Shown in pieces: positions 1 through 12,309 of a stretch of DNA of 64,000 nt. Position numbers and translations under genes: made by a program. The stretch is taken from NCBI GenBank assembly GCA_035048485.1, contig CM068590.1, forward strand, positions 6,826,329-6,890,328, in the 5' to 3' direction. Numbering within the stretch: position 1 is the stretch's first letter; each line of letters starts with the position of its first letter. The DNA comes from Pteria penguin (taxonomy: Eukaryota; Mollusca; Bivalvia; Pterioida; Pteriidae). Below the pieces are notes generated by a model, which did no database searches, had not been told where the DNA came from, and worked only from the letters and a program-made list of their open reading frames with translations.

Positions 1-270
1 CACATGCTTTTGTGGGCATGCATGGTAACTGCATTTGTATACATGTTTTTGCATTCATTTGCAATTCAATTTACAAGCAGATGCACAGGGTAAAGAACAT
101 TGTGGTATATCAGACCATTCAAAAGGAATCTACGTTTTACGTCGTATTTGCGCAGAGGTTTCAATGAACTTTAGTTTTACAAACAAAAACAAACATTGTA
201 GAACATTGTCCTGACTAAATCATAAACATCATGCATTCTACATCTTTACATATCTACACAGCAAAGAGCT
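1..270. other. No feature recognised
   Basis: AT-rich sequence without a convincing frame, tRNA-like head or tandem repeat. Confidence 0.5.
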
Positions 271-437
271 GGTTGGTTGATTGGTGTTTTACGTCGTTTT
301 CAACTAATTTTCAGTTATATGCATGGCATGGAAGTATGAGGTTACCAACCTCTTAAACATATTGGCGAAACCCAGGAATCGAACTCGGATCGTCTGCCCC
401 GCAACCCGAGCGCTTAACCACTACACCAAGCCTGCCC
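271..437 (-). mobile_element. SINE-II, reverse orientation
   Basis: Begins with GGTTGGTTGATTGGTGTTTT and ends CTACACCAAGCCTGCCC, the reverse complement of the SINE-II head. It includes a B-box on the minus strand (GAATCGAACTCGG on plus). Confidence 0.85.
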
Positions 438-920
438 CTCCAAGAGGGGGGGGGGGGCTGAGTAATATTCAATAATGTTGTCTGTCTGTTGGTAAAAGAA
501 TAATACTTCAATAAAACTTACTGCAATGTAGACTGTTAGATTTATCAACTTTATTGACTCCAATATACATATACTACAATAAGACTTTTCAAATTCGAAA
601 GTGCAAGGTTTGTCTCAGTCTTACTATTTTGGAAAATCTTGAAATCGATAAAAATCATCTATTAATTTCGTTTAAAAGTAATATTGATTTATCTCCATCT
701 TTTACCTCCTTCTTAGGTTACTGGATAATGTCCCGATGAGAGGCGTAGAGTATATTTTGAATGGCCTAAATATTGAATTGATTATAATAAAACCATAGGC
801 AATACATTAAAATGCATTAGATGAAAGGAACAGAATGAAAATATGACTCATATCAGAGGTGCTGAGAAAAGCGAAACAATTTATTGATAAATCTACACAA
901 TGTCGATGGATATTTGATGA

Positions 921-1206
921 ATTGATTGATTCATTATTGATTGTTGTTTTATTTCATTCCACGATTATTTCACGTACACGGTGACGGCATCTGCCTGATT
1001 CATCGAAAAGATATTTTTAATTTTGCAACGGACTCTCTTGAAGCAGTGAGGGATCTTTTACGTACACCGTCTTCCGAGACACGGAACCTCGGTTTTTACT
1101 GTCTCATCCGAAAGACAGGACAGCGATGCACCCATGGCGAAAGTCGAACCCGGGACCTCTCGGTCATGAGTATAGCACCTCAACAACGGGGCTACACCGT
1201 CTGCCG
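921..1206 (-). mobile_element. SINE-I, reverse orientation
   Basis: Reverse complement of the SINE-I body (ACGATTATTTCACGTACACG, CTCTTGAAGCAGTGAGGGAT) with a tRNA-like head containing GTCGAACCCGGGACC. Open frames across it are SINE artefacts. Confidence 0.85.
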
Positions 1207-2509
1207 TGTAAAATTGACTTCATGCATGCCGGATATGCGATTTCTCGGGGACTGATTTATTTTCATTATAATAAACTCTCGTACTTTTTTTTTCACATGG
1301 AAACTAACGACTGAAATTTGTTGGACATTAAAGCTGGCGACAATATTAACCGGTTTCACAGATATTTTTAAACTTATTAAGATAACACTAAACTGACCCG
1401 CCCCTAACTGTAAGTGTAAAAATGTAAATTATCCGTAATTAGCACATTATCGAATGGCTTCAATCTGTTCTTTGAGAAGAAACAAAAAACTCCTCTTAAC
1501 TCATATGCAGATCCCAGTGTGGGTAAGGGATGTGGGAAAAAAGATAGGTCATTTTCACATTTGTTAAGGGTACATGAATCTCTTTTCTGATTTATCAAGA
1601 CCCACCAAATGCAAATGAAACTTATGATATGTAGAGTCAAAACTGCTTTAAAGTATTTTTCCCTTCTCAAATAACAGATTGACAATTGGCAATTCTTTCT
1701 TATTATTTGTTTAATGTTGAATTTTTGAAATTTGATATAAAAATGTTCTGCTTTCACTAGTTACTGTTCAATACATTTTCTTGAAACTTTTTTTTTCAAT
1801 TCTTTAGAAAAGGTTTATCTGCCTTACGTTGTTTACTGGACGATTACACTATGGATACACATATGAAGTCATGCAATGCATTTTCCTGCATTTCTGATTC
1901 TATACGGTAAACTTCTGTATTAAGATTACTTCTTCTTCTTCTTCTTCCTCTTCCAATACGAAGTGTACTCAAAAGTTGAGCGTTATACTTAAAACAGAAA
2001 ATACTAAAAATGTTGGAACCTCGAGCTCTCATTTCAAATGGCCCAATCTGCTAGTTACCATGTTTTCGTTAGGGTCCGCAGATTTCCATAAATGGCTAGG
2101 CTAAAGGCTATAAATAGAAGAGGGAAAATAAAAATGATAAAACTGCTATTTTTCAGAAGGAATTCTTTACACCAGTTGAAATGTGATAAAGGGAGTAAAA
2201 GATGTAGAGTAAGAGTACCAGACAAGTATTGTTCAGTGTGTCCACGGACGACACTTTGCAAAAAAAAAAAGTCCGGCTCAAATTTTTTGGGAAAAAAATA
2301 ATCCAGCCCGTTGGGCCGGCAAAAATTAACAATAAATAAATAAAGAAATAATAATAAAAAAATAATCCGGCTCTGAAATTGGGCAAAAAAATATTCAGAC
2401 CGGTGAAAGTCTTCCTCCCCCCCCCCCCCCCCAAAAAAAAAATCAAATGGTTGTTCCCTTAGTGCAACATTTACCATCGTGACACAGGACATCGGTTTTT
2501 ACTGTTCTT
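1207..2509. other. No gene; low-complexity runs
   Basis: Contains a TTC run (about 1,929-1,945), long A, C and T runs (2,261-2,440) and two GTCCGGCTC/ATCCGGCTC modules. Open frames here lack coding character. Confidence 0.5.
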
Positions 2510-2664
2510 ATTCGTTGTTGGTGTTTTATTTCTTTTTCATCAATTTTCCGTTATATTGTGACATGGAAGCAGGAGGTAACTAACCTCTAAAACATTGTAG
2601 TGGAATCCGGGAATCGAACCTAGATTGTCTGCACCGCTAGCCAAGCGCATTAACCAATACACTA
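2510..2664 (-). mobile_element. SINE-II, diverged, reverse orientation
   Basis: Matches the SINE-II body (GAAGCAGGAGGTAACTAACC) and head (GGGAATCGAACCTAGATTG) in reverse, with several substitutions. Confidence 0.75.
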
Positions 2665-2744
2665 TTATTATTATCTTATTCGAAAAACTAGACCCCTCGG
2701 TCACGAACCAAGAAGCTGATGATATAGGTACGTCGACTAAAGTC

Positions 2745-3487
2745 TAGTTTAGTTATACGCCCGCAAACAAAGTTTGAGGGGGGATATATAGGAATCGCTT
2801 TGTCTGTCTTTCAGTCTGTCCGTCTGTTCACATTTGTCCGGGCCATAACTTCTAACCCCTTTGTTGGATCTGGATAATATTTCACACAATTGTCGGACAT
2901 GACCCAAGGTCACAGTGCACACATAGCGAAAATCGTTGTCCGGGCCATAATTTCTTACTGCCAAAATGTATTATTATCCAAGATAATATGTTGTCCATGA
3001 CCCAAGTGTGTGTGTCATGGCCTTGACTCAAGATCATATCGCATGTTGGATCTGGATGAAATGTCAACAATTGTTGGACATAGCCCAAGAGTGTGACATG
3101 ACCTTTACAATTGTTGTAAATGACCCAAGAGTGTATCATGACCTTGAGCCAGGGTCATATCTACAAGGTCAAGGTCACAGTGCACACTTAGCTAGAATTC
3201 TTGTCCGAGCACTTCTTCCTGTTACGTTGCAGGAAGATTATATTTCACACAATTGTTGTCCATCACCCAAGGATGTGTGATGTCCTTGAAACAAGGTCAT
3301 ATCTACAAGGTCAAAGTCAGACAGTACACAAACCAGATTGTTTTCTTTGATTATACTTCAAAATGTACAAGTGCGACATCCAATACACTTATACCAGTAA
3401 TGTATCTTCGGATAAATTATTGCATGTTTCAACTTTGTTGCTAAAAGGGGGGGGGGTTAATTTTGCCCCGTTTGGACAGCTCTAGTT
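2745..3487 (+). repeat. AGGTCA-rich interspersed repeat
   Basis: Starts with a CAAAGTTTGAGGGGGGATAT motif and CTGTCTGTC runs, continues with repeated TTGTTGTCCATGACCCAAG and CAAGGTCAAGGTCACAGTGC modules of about 120 bases, and ends near TTTGTTGCTAAAAGGGGG then GGACAGCTCTAG. No coding capacity. Confidence 0.8.
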
Positions 3488-3511
3488 TATTACTAAAAGC
3501 ACGAGCTTTTA

Positions 3512-3770
3512 CTGATTGGTTATTGTTTTATGTCACTCCACGATTATTTCACGTATATGGTGACGACATCTGCCTGATGCATTGCATACAAATTTAGACC
3601 TTTGCAACGGACCCACCAGAAGCAGTGAGGGATCTTGTACGTGCCACGCCTACCGTGACACGGGACCTTGGTTTTTACTGTCTCAGAACACCTGTGCGCC
3701 CAGGGCGGGAGTCGAACCCGCGACCTCTCGATCACGAGCCAAGCACTTTATCCACTAGGCCACACCGGCT
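3512..3770 (-). mobile_element. SINE-I, reverse orientation
   Basis: Reverse-complement SINE-I with GAGTCGAACCCGCGACCTCT (B-box) and CACTAGGCCACACCGGCT (A-box end). Confidence 0.88.
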
Positions 3771-3894
3771 TACGAGCTTTTAAAGTTATGCTACAAAAGC
3801 AGACATATGAGGAGCTGGTGAGGACTTTAGTCATGAAAACATAAAACAAACGTGAAAAAAAAAAACAAACAAAAACACCCCCCCCCCCAAAAAA

Positions 3895-5618
3895 GGGCCT
3901 ATATTGCTCACCTGAGTACCTAGATGATCAGTCTACAGGAAGGAAGAATTCCTTCATTTTTGCATTACTGTGACTAAGTGACCACACATGTTGAAAATAT
4001 ATGTCAAATTTTATTTCAGACCAGAATAACAAACAACACTTTTTTGCACATCCATTCAGGTGATTTTGATTTTGATATTAAGCATTTGCTTTGTCTCTGC
4101 AAGATGTGAATCATGGCAACAAGTTAATCATTTTCTTTAGGTGGGACCTTTTGTTGACTGATTTCAAGTCTGGGTCATGAACAACAATTGCTTCAAAAAT
4201 TGTCCAGATCTAACTTAAAATTGTGTGATTTCATATGTTGAGTGTTAACAAACATCTAAAAACTTATTTAGATTTGTAAAGAAATGAAAAAAGAAATTGA
4301 CCACAGCTGGATTTGAACCGCTACTCTCCATATTTTAATTACCAAGTGGTATATGTACCATTGTGAGACCTAGTTTTTAGACATGATGGCATAACTGTTA
4401 ATCAATTTGGATGAAATGTACAAAATTGATAGAAGACCTATAGTACTTCATGTATTCCATGTTTCATTAAAATCTTTAATGTGGTATAACAGCAGCAGTT
4501 TAAAATGTGAAGAATTGTTCCTATACACCTTCATTTGGAAGTCTTAAAAAATTCATAGATCGAAATCCAAAAATTGAGATCTTGTCAAAATTCTTTCACA
4601 GTAACGTTCCTTACCATAATTATGACCACAATAGTCCATAAGAAATCATCATTATCAATTAACTAGGAAATATGACACTTTTATGCATTAAAATCACCAA
4701 GTCCAAACAAATGTCGAAAAAAAACCTATAAAATTTGATTTTGGAAAGGAAACAAAATGACAATATGTCTTCACTCATTCCTCTAGATCATTTCTATGTA
4801 TTCTGTTTGTCTCTGTTTACAGCCAGTGTGAAGAAGAATATTGTCAAAGGAGGGTACTCTTTTGTAACCTGCTTTTGACTATGTTTATGGTGGCGTCACC
4901 TGTAAAGCCGAAAACAACAGTAATTACAGGGGTTCATTAGTGATTTATTTCTACCAAGATTTATTAAAATCCTTTGAACGGTTTTGCAGAAAAAGTTGAA
5001 AATGTGAAAAATGGCCAACCAACCCCCCTTTTGGGGGGGGGGGGGGGAGGAAGTCTTAAAAAATTCATGAAAAAATCCAAAAAATTGAGATATTGACAAA
5101 ATTCTTTCACAATAATATTCTTTACCACAATTATGATCAAAATAGTCATTAAGCTAAGAAATCATTAATATCAATTAACTGAAAAACATGACACTTTTCT
5201 GCATTGAAATTACTAAGTCCAGAAACACGTCCAAAAAGCGTAAATTTCTATTTGACGGATCTTAACCCCGAACAAAATGTTTAATAATCCATCTTTATAG
5301 ATTGTTGAAATGCAATTAGTTTCCCCATTTATGCACTGGTTCTGGAGGAGAAGATTTTTAAAGAGGAGTACCGTTTTGGGCACTTTTGGCCCCGCCCTGG
5401 ATCCACCCCTGAGGGAATCTGGATCCCGAACACAATTTTAGTAGGAGACCTTCAGTACATCCTTTATGCAAAGTTTGATCCAAATCTGCTAGGTAGTTCC
5501 AGAGAAGAAGTCGAAAATGTGAAAAAGTTAACGATGGACGGACAACGGACGACGACGGACGGACGGCGGACGGCGCCATATGACTATAGCTCACTTGAGC
5601 CTTTGGCTCAGGTGAGCT
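3895..5618 (-). mobile_element. Second copy of the terminal-hairpin element (reverse orientation)
   Basis: Runs from GGGCCTATATTGCTCACCTG to GAGCCTTTGGCTCAGGTGAG plus CT, the reverse of the termini at 13,438 and 16,329. At about 1.72 kb it lacks the internal tandem amplification. Its terminal hairpin is better preserved (GCTCACTTGAGCC/GGCTCAGGTGAGC). Confidence 0.8.
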
Positions 5619-7671
5619 AAAAAAACGAAAAAACCCCCAAAACACAAACACACACACAAGAAAAAAACCCCGAAAGAAGCACATCCCTCAAACAAACAAA
5701 TCTAAAATAAATTAAAAAAAAAAAAAAAAGAAAAGATGAAATGATAAAAATAGAATTAAAAGAAACAAAACAGACCCCCCCTCCCCAAAGCCAAAAATAA
5801 ATTCAAAAACAAAATAAGATCAAACTAAAAAAAACCCAACCAAAAAGCCAAAACAAACATAAATATCAACGCCGACCAAAAACCAAACCAAATAAACAAA
5901 ATTATGAATAGATAATTAAGTAAACAGAATAGAAACAAGAAACCGTCAAGGACGTTATGACCGTATTGCAAAGATGCCTTTGTGAGATGTGGATATCCTC
6001 CTATCAGCATCAAAGTCCAAGATGACATTGACCCACTGATCTAGTGATAGGGATTATCTACATATTGATGCATATCAGTATACCAACTTCAAAGTCCATG
6101 GCATTAAGCTTTCTCCAGTTCTAGGTTGCACAAGTTGTGGGAATATTAGTTACCTAGTCATTTAGTGACCCAGTACGGGATGATACCAGGTCACTGGGTT
6201 TTATACTTGGCGAGGTGACGCACAGAAACCTGGTATAAATGACTATGATGTCGTATAGTATGTACCAAGTCTTCACAACAATGCAAGATGAATCCAGTAT
6301 ATATGTTTCATCCTCTTAAGGGAAATAAATGTGTATACAAGCGTGATCAAAAGGCAGTAAACTGTTTGATTTCTATCATATTTATCAGGTATTTGTCCAC
6401 TGTGACCTCAATCTTTGACTTTGAAAGTCAATAAGGTACATCATCGTTTGCAACATCTGTGCTTAGGTTGACCAAAATACGTAAAAACAGTTCAAAATGT
6501 TATTTCCATATTTCTCCATTGTGACCTTGACCTTTGACTTCTGAAATCACATTTTGGTAAACGTGTGCCAAATTTGATGGAGATACACACAATGGTTTAG
6601 TCTCTGTTGTGTTCACAATGTTAAAGCGACATACAGGCAGATGCACACCCAGACAGAACCTCAGAAGAGTTACTGCATCACATCTGCGATGTGCTACTTT
6701 AGGATAGAGATTTCTTGACAATATATAAATGTACCTAATGAAAGAAACCAAGCTAAACGCAAATGCTAAACGCAAAATGTTGACGGACGGATATTGCCAA
6801 TTTATAGACCGAAATTGCTTTGCATTAACATTAACAATACATGTATGCAAGTGGTCACCCTAAAGACAAAAAACAATGTGTTCACTGAAGCGTAAAGTCG
6901 AGGTTAAGGTCACTAAATTTTTGTAGTGGTTGGATAGAACATTCAAGTATCTATAAACCTACCATCTTTGACATAAGTACCCTTTAGGGTATGAAAGAAA
7001 CCAAGCTAAACGCAAATGCTAAACGCAATATGTTGACGCCGTGCAGACGGACGGACAGACGGATTTTGCCAATTCATAAACCGGAATTGCTTTGCAATCC
7101 GGTCAATTAAGGGGAAAAGAAGAAGGTAACCAAATAACAAACGGAACGAAACTCAAACCAAAATTAATTACAAAAACATCAGCTCGTCGTTCGCAGGAAA
7201 TAGTACATGTACTTTGTAGCTTAGCAAGACTAATTAAAGATCAAATGCAATAATTTGTCGGTAGATGGAGGTATACCCCGAAAAATACGCGTTAAGTTGC
7301 AGTTTTCCATCATTTTTTTTTCTGGGTTTACCTCCATCCATTGGAAAATTATTGGATTTAATTATTCATTCAATGAATTCGAATATTGAATACTAATACT
7401 ACTAATAATAAAAAATACTAAAAAATACGTTTTAAAATTCAAAGTCAAAATGATCTTTATTTGGGAATTACTTTTTTTTTTCGAACAAAGAATAAAGCTA
7501 GAAAAAGCATTATGACCTGACGTCATAGGGGAAATTTTGCTGATGGAAGTATCCCAAAAATCAATGCGCGATTAGAATTCGAAGATGATCTCACCGCGAG
7601 TACGTACGACTTTTAAGAATCATGTCCTTCTGGTATTTGCATATACATGTATATACATGAACATGGTATCA
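5619..7671. other. No gene recognised upstream of TIMM10
   Basis: A-rich stretches (5,620-5,940), GTGACCTTGACCTTTGAC-type repeat modules (6,390-6,560) and the direct repeats at 6,738-7,110. No supported exon. Confidence 0.5.
6738..7110 (+). repeat. Direct repeats with a small hairpin (CCGGAATTGC/GCAATCCGG)
   Basis: GAAAGAAACCAAGCTAAACG occurs at about 6,739 and 6,992, followed in both by ACGGACGG and TTGCCAATT modules. The second copy ends in a clean hairpin at about 7,081. Probably a fragmentary interspersed repeat. Confidence 0.6.
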
Positions 7672-7714
7672 CCAAGGACTTATAAATAAGTTTTTCTTGT
7701 TTATAAGTCCTTGG
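7672..7714. repeat. Short hairpin CCAAGGACTTATAAATAAG
   Basis: 19-base arms around TTTTT with a single mismatch. The core AAGGACTTATAAACAAG hairpin recurs at 49,914-49,948. Confidence 0.85.
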
Positions 7715-7732
7715 TATCACAGGGGGAGCAGG

Positions 7733-7850
7733 ACGTTTCGGTACAAGGGCGTTTCGGTACACAAAAATAGGTCGTTTCGGTACATGGTACAAAGACGATT
7801 CAGTACATGGTTTTGGTCGTTTCGGTACAGGTACCTAAATATTGGTACAG
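7733..7850 (+). repeat. Degenerate GTTTCGGTACA repeats
   Basis: GTTTCGGTACA occurs at about 7,735, 7,751, 7,774 and 7,819, with a degenerate unit (GATTCAGTACA) at 7,797. Irregular spacing of 16-23 bases. It lies 340 bases upstream of the TIMM10 start. Confidence 0.75.
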
Positions 7851-8040
7851 AGACAAATTAAAATGGATATTATGACAATCTACCAAGAAGAAAGTCAAAA
7901 GATCAGAACTAGCAAACTCAGTGTTACGGAAATGTGCCATGCTGTACGCCCCATCGGTACCTCAGGATATGCGATATGTGTGACCTTTTTTAACAAACTT
8001 CCGCATACATACATTTATCTTTTCCATTAATATAGTTAGA

Positions 8041-8187
8041 AATATCAAATGCTCGAAATGTCTGCTGTACGGTAGCGCCTTATTTCTACTTTCGTTTTAT
8101 CTCAAATGTTGCAACTTCCTGTCAAGAACGCACGTGGTGTATGTAAATAACTTTCATTTCGATGCTGAGGTCGCTTTTACTTGAAGA
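8041..8187 (+). promoter_or_regulatory. Presumed TIMM10 promoter/5' UTR
   Basis: The 147 bases before the TIMM10 ATG are less repetitive than their surroundings and contain GAACGCACGTGGTG (an E-box CACGTG). No TATA box is clear. The assignment is positional only. Confidence 0.3.
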
Positions 8188-8264
8188 ATGGCAAATATAA
8201 ACGAAGCACAAATGAAGCTCTTCCAAGATCTAGAGATAGAAATGACGGCAGATATGTTCACCAA
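8188..8264 (+). CDS. TIMM10: TIMM10 exon 1 (first coding exon of mitochondrial Tim10)
   Basis: Encodes the first 25 residues plus two bases of the next codon of a small Tim chaperone. Tim10 works with Tim9 in the mitochondrial intermembrane space, escorting hydrophobic carrier precursors to the inner-membrane TIM22 translocase. The ATG at 8,188 opens an amphipathic N-terminal helix that contains EIEMTADMFT, matching the EVEMMADMYN-type helix of animal Tim10. The exon ends at a strong donor, AA|GTGAGT, at 8,265. Joining to the acceptor at 16,810/16,811 restores a Lys codon and gives [11 protein letters not shown], the expected Tim10 register, so the predicted protein is 92 residues, close to the family's usual 90. 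Only one copy of this exon exists in the window, although exon 2 occurs four times. The start is the first ATG in frame with the family N-terminus. Sequence evidence is strong; transcription is inferred. Confidence 0.88.
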
Positions 8265-8528
8265 GTGAGTATATAGTAAAAATTACGACTTTAAATTATC
8301 CCATCTTTAACAATCAGAGTAAATTCGAAATTTTGATACCCTCGATAGCCTCATGACCTGTAGTTCGAAATATTGCCACTAAGATCAGGGATGTATATAA
8401 GATATATACGTCCCTACTAAGATAGATAGTCAAACGACAATGATTTGTTGGAATTTTTCTGGTATTATATAAGCTAATTTCTATTGAAAAGGTGGGTTTC
8501 ATTAGAAATTATATATACACTGTACATG

Positions 8529-8771
8529 TACCGTACAGTTCGGGTGGAACTTTGAATGCCCACTGTCCACAGTGGGCAGTCCACCTGAAATTTCAGTGGG
8601 CATTAGGAGTGGACATTTACCTGAGCTATCAAGCTATCCACTTACCTGTATGTTAATTCTAACTGACTCTTACAAGAATGTCCACTGTGTCCAGTGGACA
8701 TTTTGATGCCCACTCTTAAAATGCCCACTGTGACCAGTGGGCAAATTAAGTTCCACCCAGACTGTACTGTA
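8529..8771. mobile_element. 243-bp MITE-like element in TIMM10 intron 1
   Basis: The ends are inverted repeats: TACCGTACAGTTCGGGTGGA at left, and at right the reverse complement of TACAGTACAGTCTGGGTGGA. The interior repeats GCCCACTG/CAGTGGGC palindromes at least four times. No coding capacity. Confidence 0.75.
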
Positions 8772-9563
8772 AGCATGAAATAGCAACACTTTTCTTCCTG
8801 TGGACAACTGTAATATTAACAAATTACGTTATTCACAAATTAACATTATTTCCAAATTCAAAGTCGGCGTGACATCACTCTTAAATCTAAATGTAGATAA
8901 TGCTAGAAACATTTTGAGGATGGCCTGGGGGGATAAACTAGGTGTTTATTGTAGACCTTGATGCAACTATACTAAATTATATTTTGAGGGTAAGAGCTAT
9001 ATGAGTCATAAAACTGCTGAAATTCATACAAGAATCTTTGGATGATTAACCCCCTTTTTCTTTAAGGGTTTTCGATTCTTTGATGATGTCATAGATATTC
9101 TGGGGGTAGGGGAAATAAAACTTTATTGATTTGCCTGCGTAAAATGTGGCATGTACATGTATATCATAGTAGTAGCAAAAGAATGTAAAACTACAAGTCT
9201 TAAATGTATTTCTGATTTATCATAATTTACCAAATTATACATAAATTTTCTATCAAATTAAGAGGGCGGTGTTCTATAACTGTGCTAGCGGTAGCATAAA
9301 TTGTTCAGTAGCCATTTGGTTAACGCAAGAACAAAATAATTAGCCAAATGTGTAAGTCATTAGCCTTGTATACCAAGAAAAAACAATTTATACTTAAAAT
9401 TTTTGAAAATTTAATATTGAAACAGTAAATGACAAAACTGACAATAAAATTCATCATTTTTTCTATTAACCATTCAAACTCCACAAACCAAGTTGATTTG
9501 TTATGTTTGTTAGCATTCTTCCTCTTCCTAATAGGTGGTTTATCTTGCTCACTTGTTGTTACA

Positions 9564-9654
9564 GGGTTCAGTTATCAATGTTTGTTGACACGCATCTTAT
9601 TACCTCAAAATGAGGTAGTATGATGCATGTCAACAAACATCGATACCTGAACCC
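9564..9654. repeat. 91-bp imperfect palindrome, block A
   Basis: The left arm GGGTTCAGTTATCAATGTTT... and the right arm ending ...AAACATCGATACCTGAACCC are 43-base inverted repeats around AAAAT, with only a handful of mismatches. Would form a stable hairpin in DNA or RNA. Confidence 0.85.
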
Positions 9655-9898
9655 TTTACCTGTTGTCACAGATTCTAATGATGGGGTGCCACTCGGCGAT
9701 TGTATGCGCTATTGCTTTGAAGTTTGATAAAGTTGATGTCAATAGTAACTAAATTAAAGTGTTGTGATGACCATGATATATACTAACGATATAAACAGAA
9801 AAAAATAGAAAAAAACAGACTTTTTTAACTTACAAAATGTATTCACCAACTTGATACACATGTATTAAAAATGTATAGCCATTTAATATGTGAAGTGA

Positions 9899-10168
9899 AG
9901 CCGGCATGGCTAGTGGTATCATGCTGGACTCCTGATCGGGAGGCAGGGTTTGAGTCCCGCTATGGTCATGCCGGTGTCCTGTCTCGATAAGACAGTAAAA
10001 ACCGAGGCCCCGTGTTGTGGTCTGCATGGCACGTTAAAGATCACTCACTGCTTCGGGTGGGTTCGTTGCAAAGGTGAAAATTTGTATACCCCGCATCAGG
10101 CAGATGCCGTGACCATATACGTGAAATATTCGTGGTGTGACGTTAAACAAAAATCAGTCAATCAATTT
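9899..10168 (+). mobile_element. SINE-I, block A
   Basis: Starts GCCGGCATGGCTAGTGG, B-box GGTTTGAGTCCC, tail TCAGTCAATCAA. The paralogous copy at 23,168 shows it predates the A/B duplication. Confidence 0.9.
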
Positions 10169-10252
10169 TGAATTCGGCGATTGGCGATCGGGTAGCCCTC
10201 ACACTGTATCAGTTTGCTTATTTTAAAATTTAATATGATTATATATGTAAAC

Positions 10253-10797
10253 ATGCTGTGAAACACTAATGCCCCCGGGGGCAACAAAGTAAAAAAAAAT
10301 ATTTTTAGTATGAAGGTCATTGTCAAGGTCAAAAGGTCATGGACCTTTGTGTCATTTTGAAGGGCTTCATTACTTGAGTACACTTATGAAATATGAGGTC
10401 TCTATGCCCCGATCTATTGATGGATCCTGTGGCATAAAAATTACATTCAAAATAAACATCTGATATTGGAGAAAGTGTAAAATTTTGAACCATGCATAAA
10501 ATTCATCTCTGTGAGAGATGCCCTTTCAGTGTCATGTTCCGGATTGATAGATCGGGGGCATGTTGTTTTTGTCCTGTCTGTCTGTTTGTCTGTTGTCATC
10601 TTTAACCTTGGACATAAATTTTGAACCAGGAGAGAACCATAGAGATTTCGTATTTCAACTAATATAGCCCTTTAAATGACACCAAGTTGATGACCTTTTG
10701 ACCTTGACCTTCATGCTAAAAATAACTTTCTGGACTTTTGTGCTGCTTGGGACATTAGTGTTTCACAAACACAGCTTATTTTTACAATGATTTGGGG
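10253..10797. mobile_element. Foldback (long inverted repeat) element, block A
   Basis: Left arm from TGTGAAACACTAATGCCCCC through AAGGTCATTGTCAAGGTCAA and ATGCCCCGATCTATTGATGG. The right arm from about 10,540 is its reverse complement, ending ATTAGTGTTTCACAAACACA. Arms are about 190-250 bases around a short centre. A related arm alone occurs near 35,885-35,915. Confidence 0.75.
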
Positions 10798-11454
10798 ACA
10801 AAATAAAGGGGTGGGTGGTTTAGGGAAATAAAATCTTACTTTGCACAAAATCCAACCTGGATACATACATATTTCTTTTGTTTATTAAGTACATATGGTA
10901 TTTTAGAATGAAAATAAATTACCAAAATGAGATTTGCACATATTTGTATATAATCAGCATTCTATATATCACATTTTGATGCATATGTACTGCGAGTAAT
11001 TTAAGCAGCCAATGATGCAAGACAACGTTTTCTCTCATTATGCATTTAAGGGATTCTAAAATGAATACTGAACCATGAAGGAAAGATATGATACTAAAAA
11101 TAAGAAGTGTTTATAATCAGCTGATTTACATAAAACTTGTTGTGCAATGCCATGTAATAGATGATATGTTTGACTCAGGAGTTACCGATATATGAAAGAA
11201 GCATGTTAAGATTCCATAATTTTGATTTCTTGATCAAACGAAAACAGATATAGGTAGGTAATGTTTTGATGTCACCAGTTTGTTTGTATCTTAAATGTTC
11301 CTTAAATGAAAAAAATATTTCTTAAAAAGCACATATTTTTCACTTGAAGTTTTAGGGATGAATAACCCTTAAAATCTTATTTGACGGCAGTTTACAGTAA
11401 TGAGATTTTTAAATATCGAATTCTTTGTAAATAGTAGTGATAAATTCCAAGACT
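10798..11454. other. Intronic sequence, no feature
   Basis: Within TIMM10 intron 1. Paralogous to about 24,060-24,620 but with no frame or repeat structure of its own. Confidence 0.5.
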
Positions 11455-11566
11455 TATCCCCAACAAATATGGCACAAATTGGGTCATGTGACCACAACAA
11501 ATATGGCACAGATTGGATCATGTGACCACAACAAATTTGGCACAGATTGGGTCACATGACCAGTCG
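11455..11566 (+). repeat. 34-bp tandem repeat, block A (3 copies)
   Basis: Unit CAACAAATATGGCACAGATT followed by GGGTCATGTGACCA. The second half is the near-palindrome GGTCATGTGACC. Confidence 0.9.
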
Positions 11567-12309
11567 CACTTTGAGAATAACAAATCAATCCAGCTTTAAG
11601 CAGTTGAGATAATCAGTCCTCAACTGAGGAATAGTCTCTCAAATATAAGGCAGTCTCTGTTTTGAGAGACAATTTTGAAGGTTTTTCAAGTACTTATATT
11701 TTTTATTTGAAATTTTTGTCTAAAACTAAAAGAACAAATTTTTATGGTTCACCTTTCAATGTTTTGTGAAGAATATTAATAGCTCCGAAGTTCAAAGGAA
11801 ATTGGGGCATTTATGCAAAACTAGTATTCAGTTTGTCATAAAGTTTCTTTTGATATGATATGAAGGTTTAGTAGCAGTTTTTGTTTCTTAATTATAAGCA
11901 CATAACACGTACAAAATAATTTAAGATTAATTAAACAAAAGACAGTCAAAATAAAATCTATCTGTCTTTGTTACGTTTGTAGTGTACAGGATAAAGAGAG
12001 CCAGTTTTTATTCAGATTGAACAAAAAAGTAACAAATGAACATTGTAGTAAAGGTTGTTTGTGTAATAACCTTGTATATGTGTAAAGCAAACTGTAGGCA
12101 TCGTCACAAGTTAAAGTTCCACAACTTTAGAGTCCAACATTTAGGGGTGTCCTCGAAAACCAACGATTCAAATGTCGAATAATAGGGTGCTTGGATGTAT
12201 AGTATTGAATGGATGGCTGGAAAAAAACCTTGTTTAGTGTATCTGTTATTGTAAAATTTAAATCTTTGTGTTTTTATATATGTACATTTGATGGCTTTTT
12301 ATCTATATA

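Noticed and set aside
1404..1757. 117-codon minus-strand frame
   Set aside because: AT-rich composition, no domain, not repeated in paralogous DNA and no supporting splice sites.
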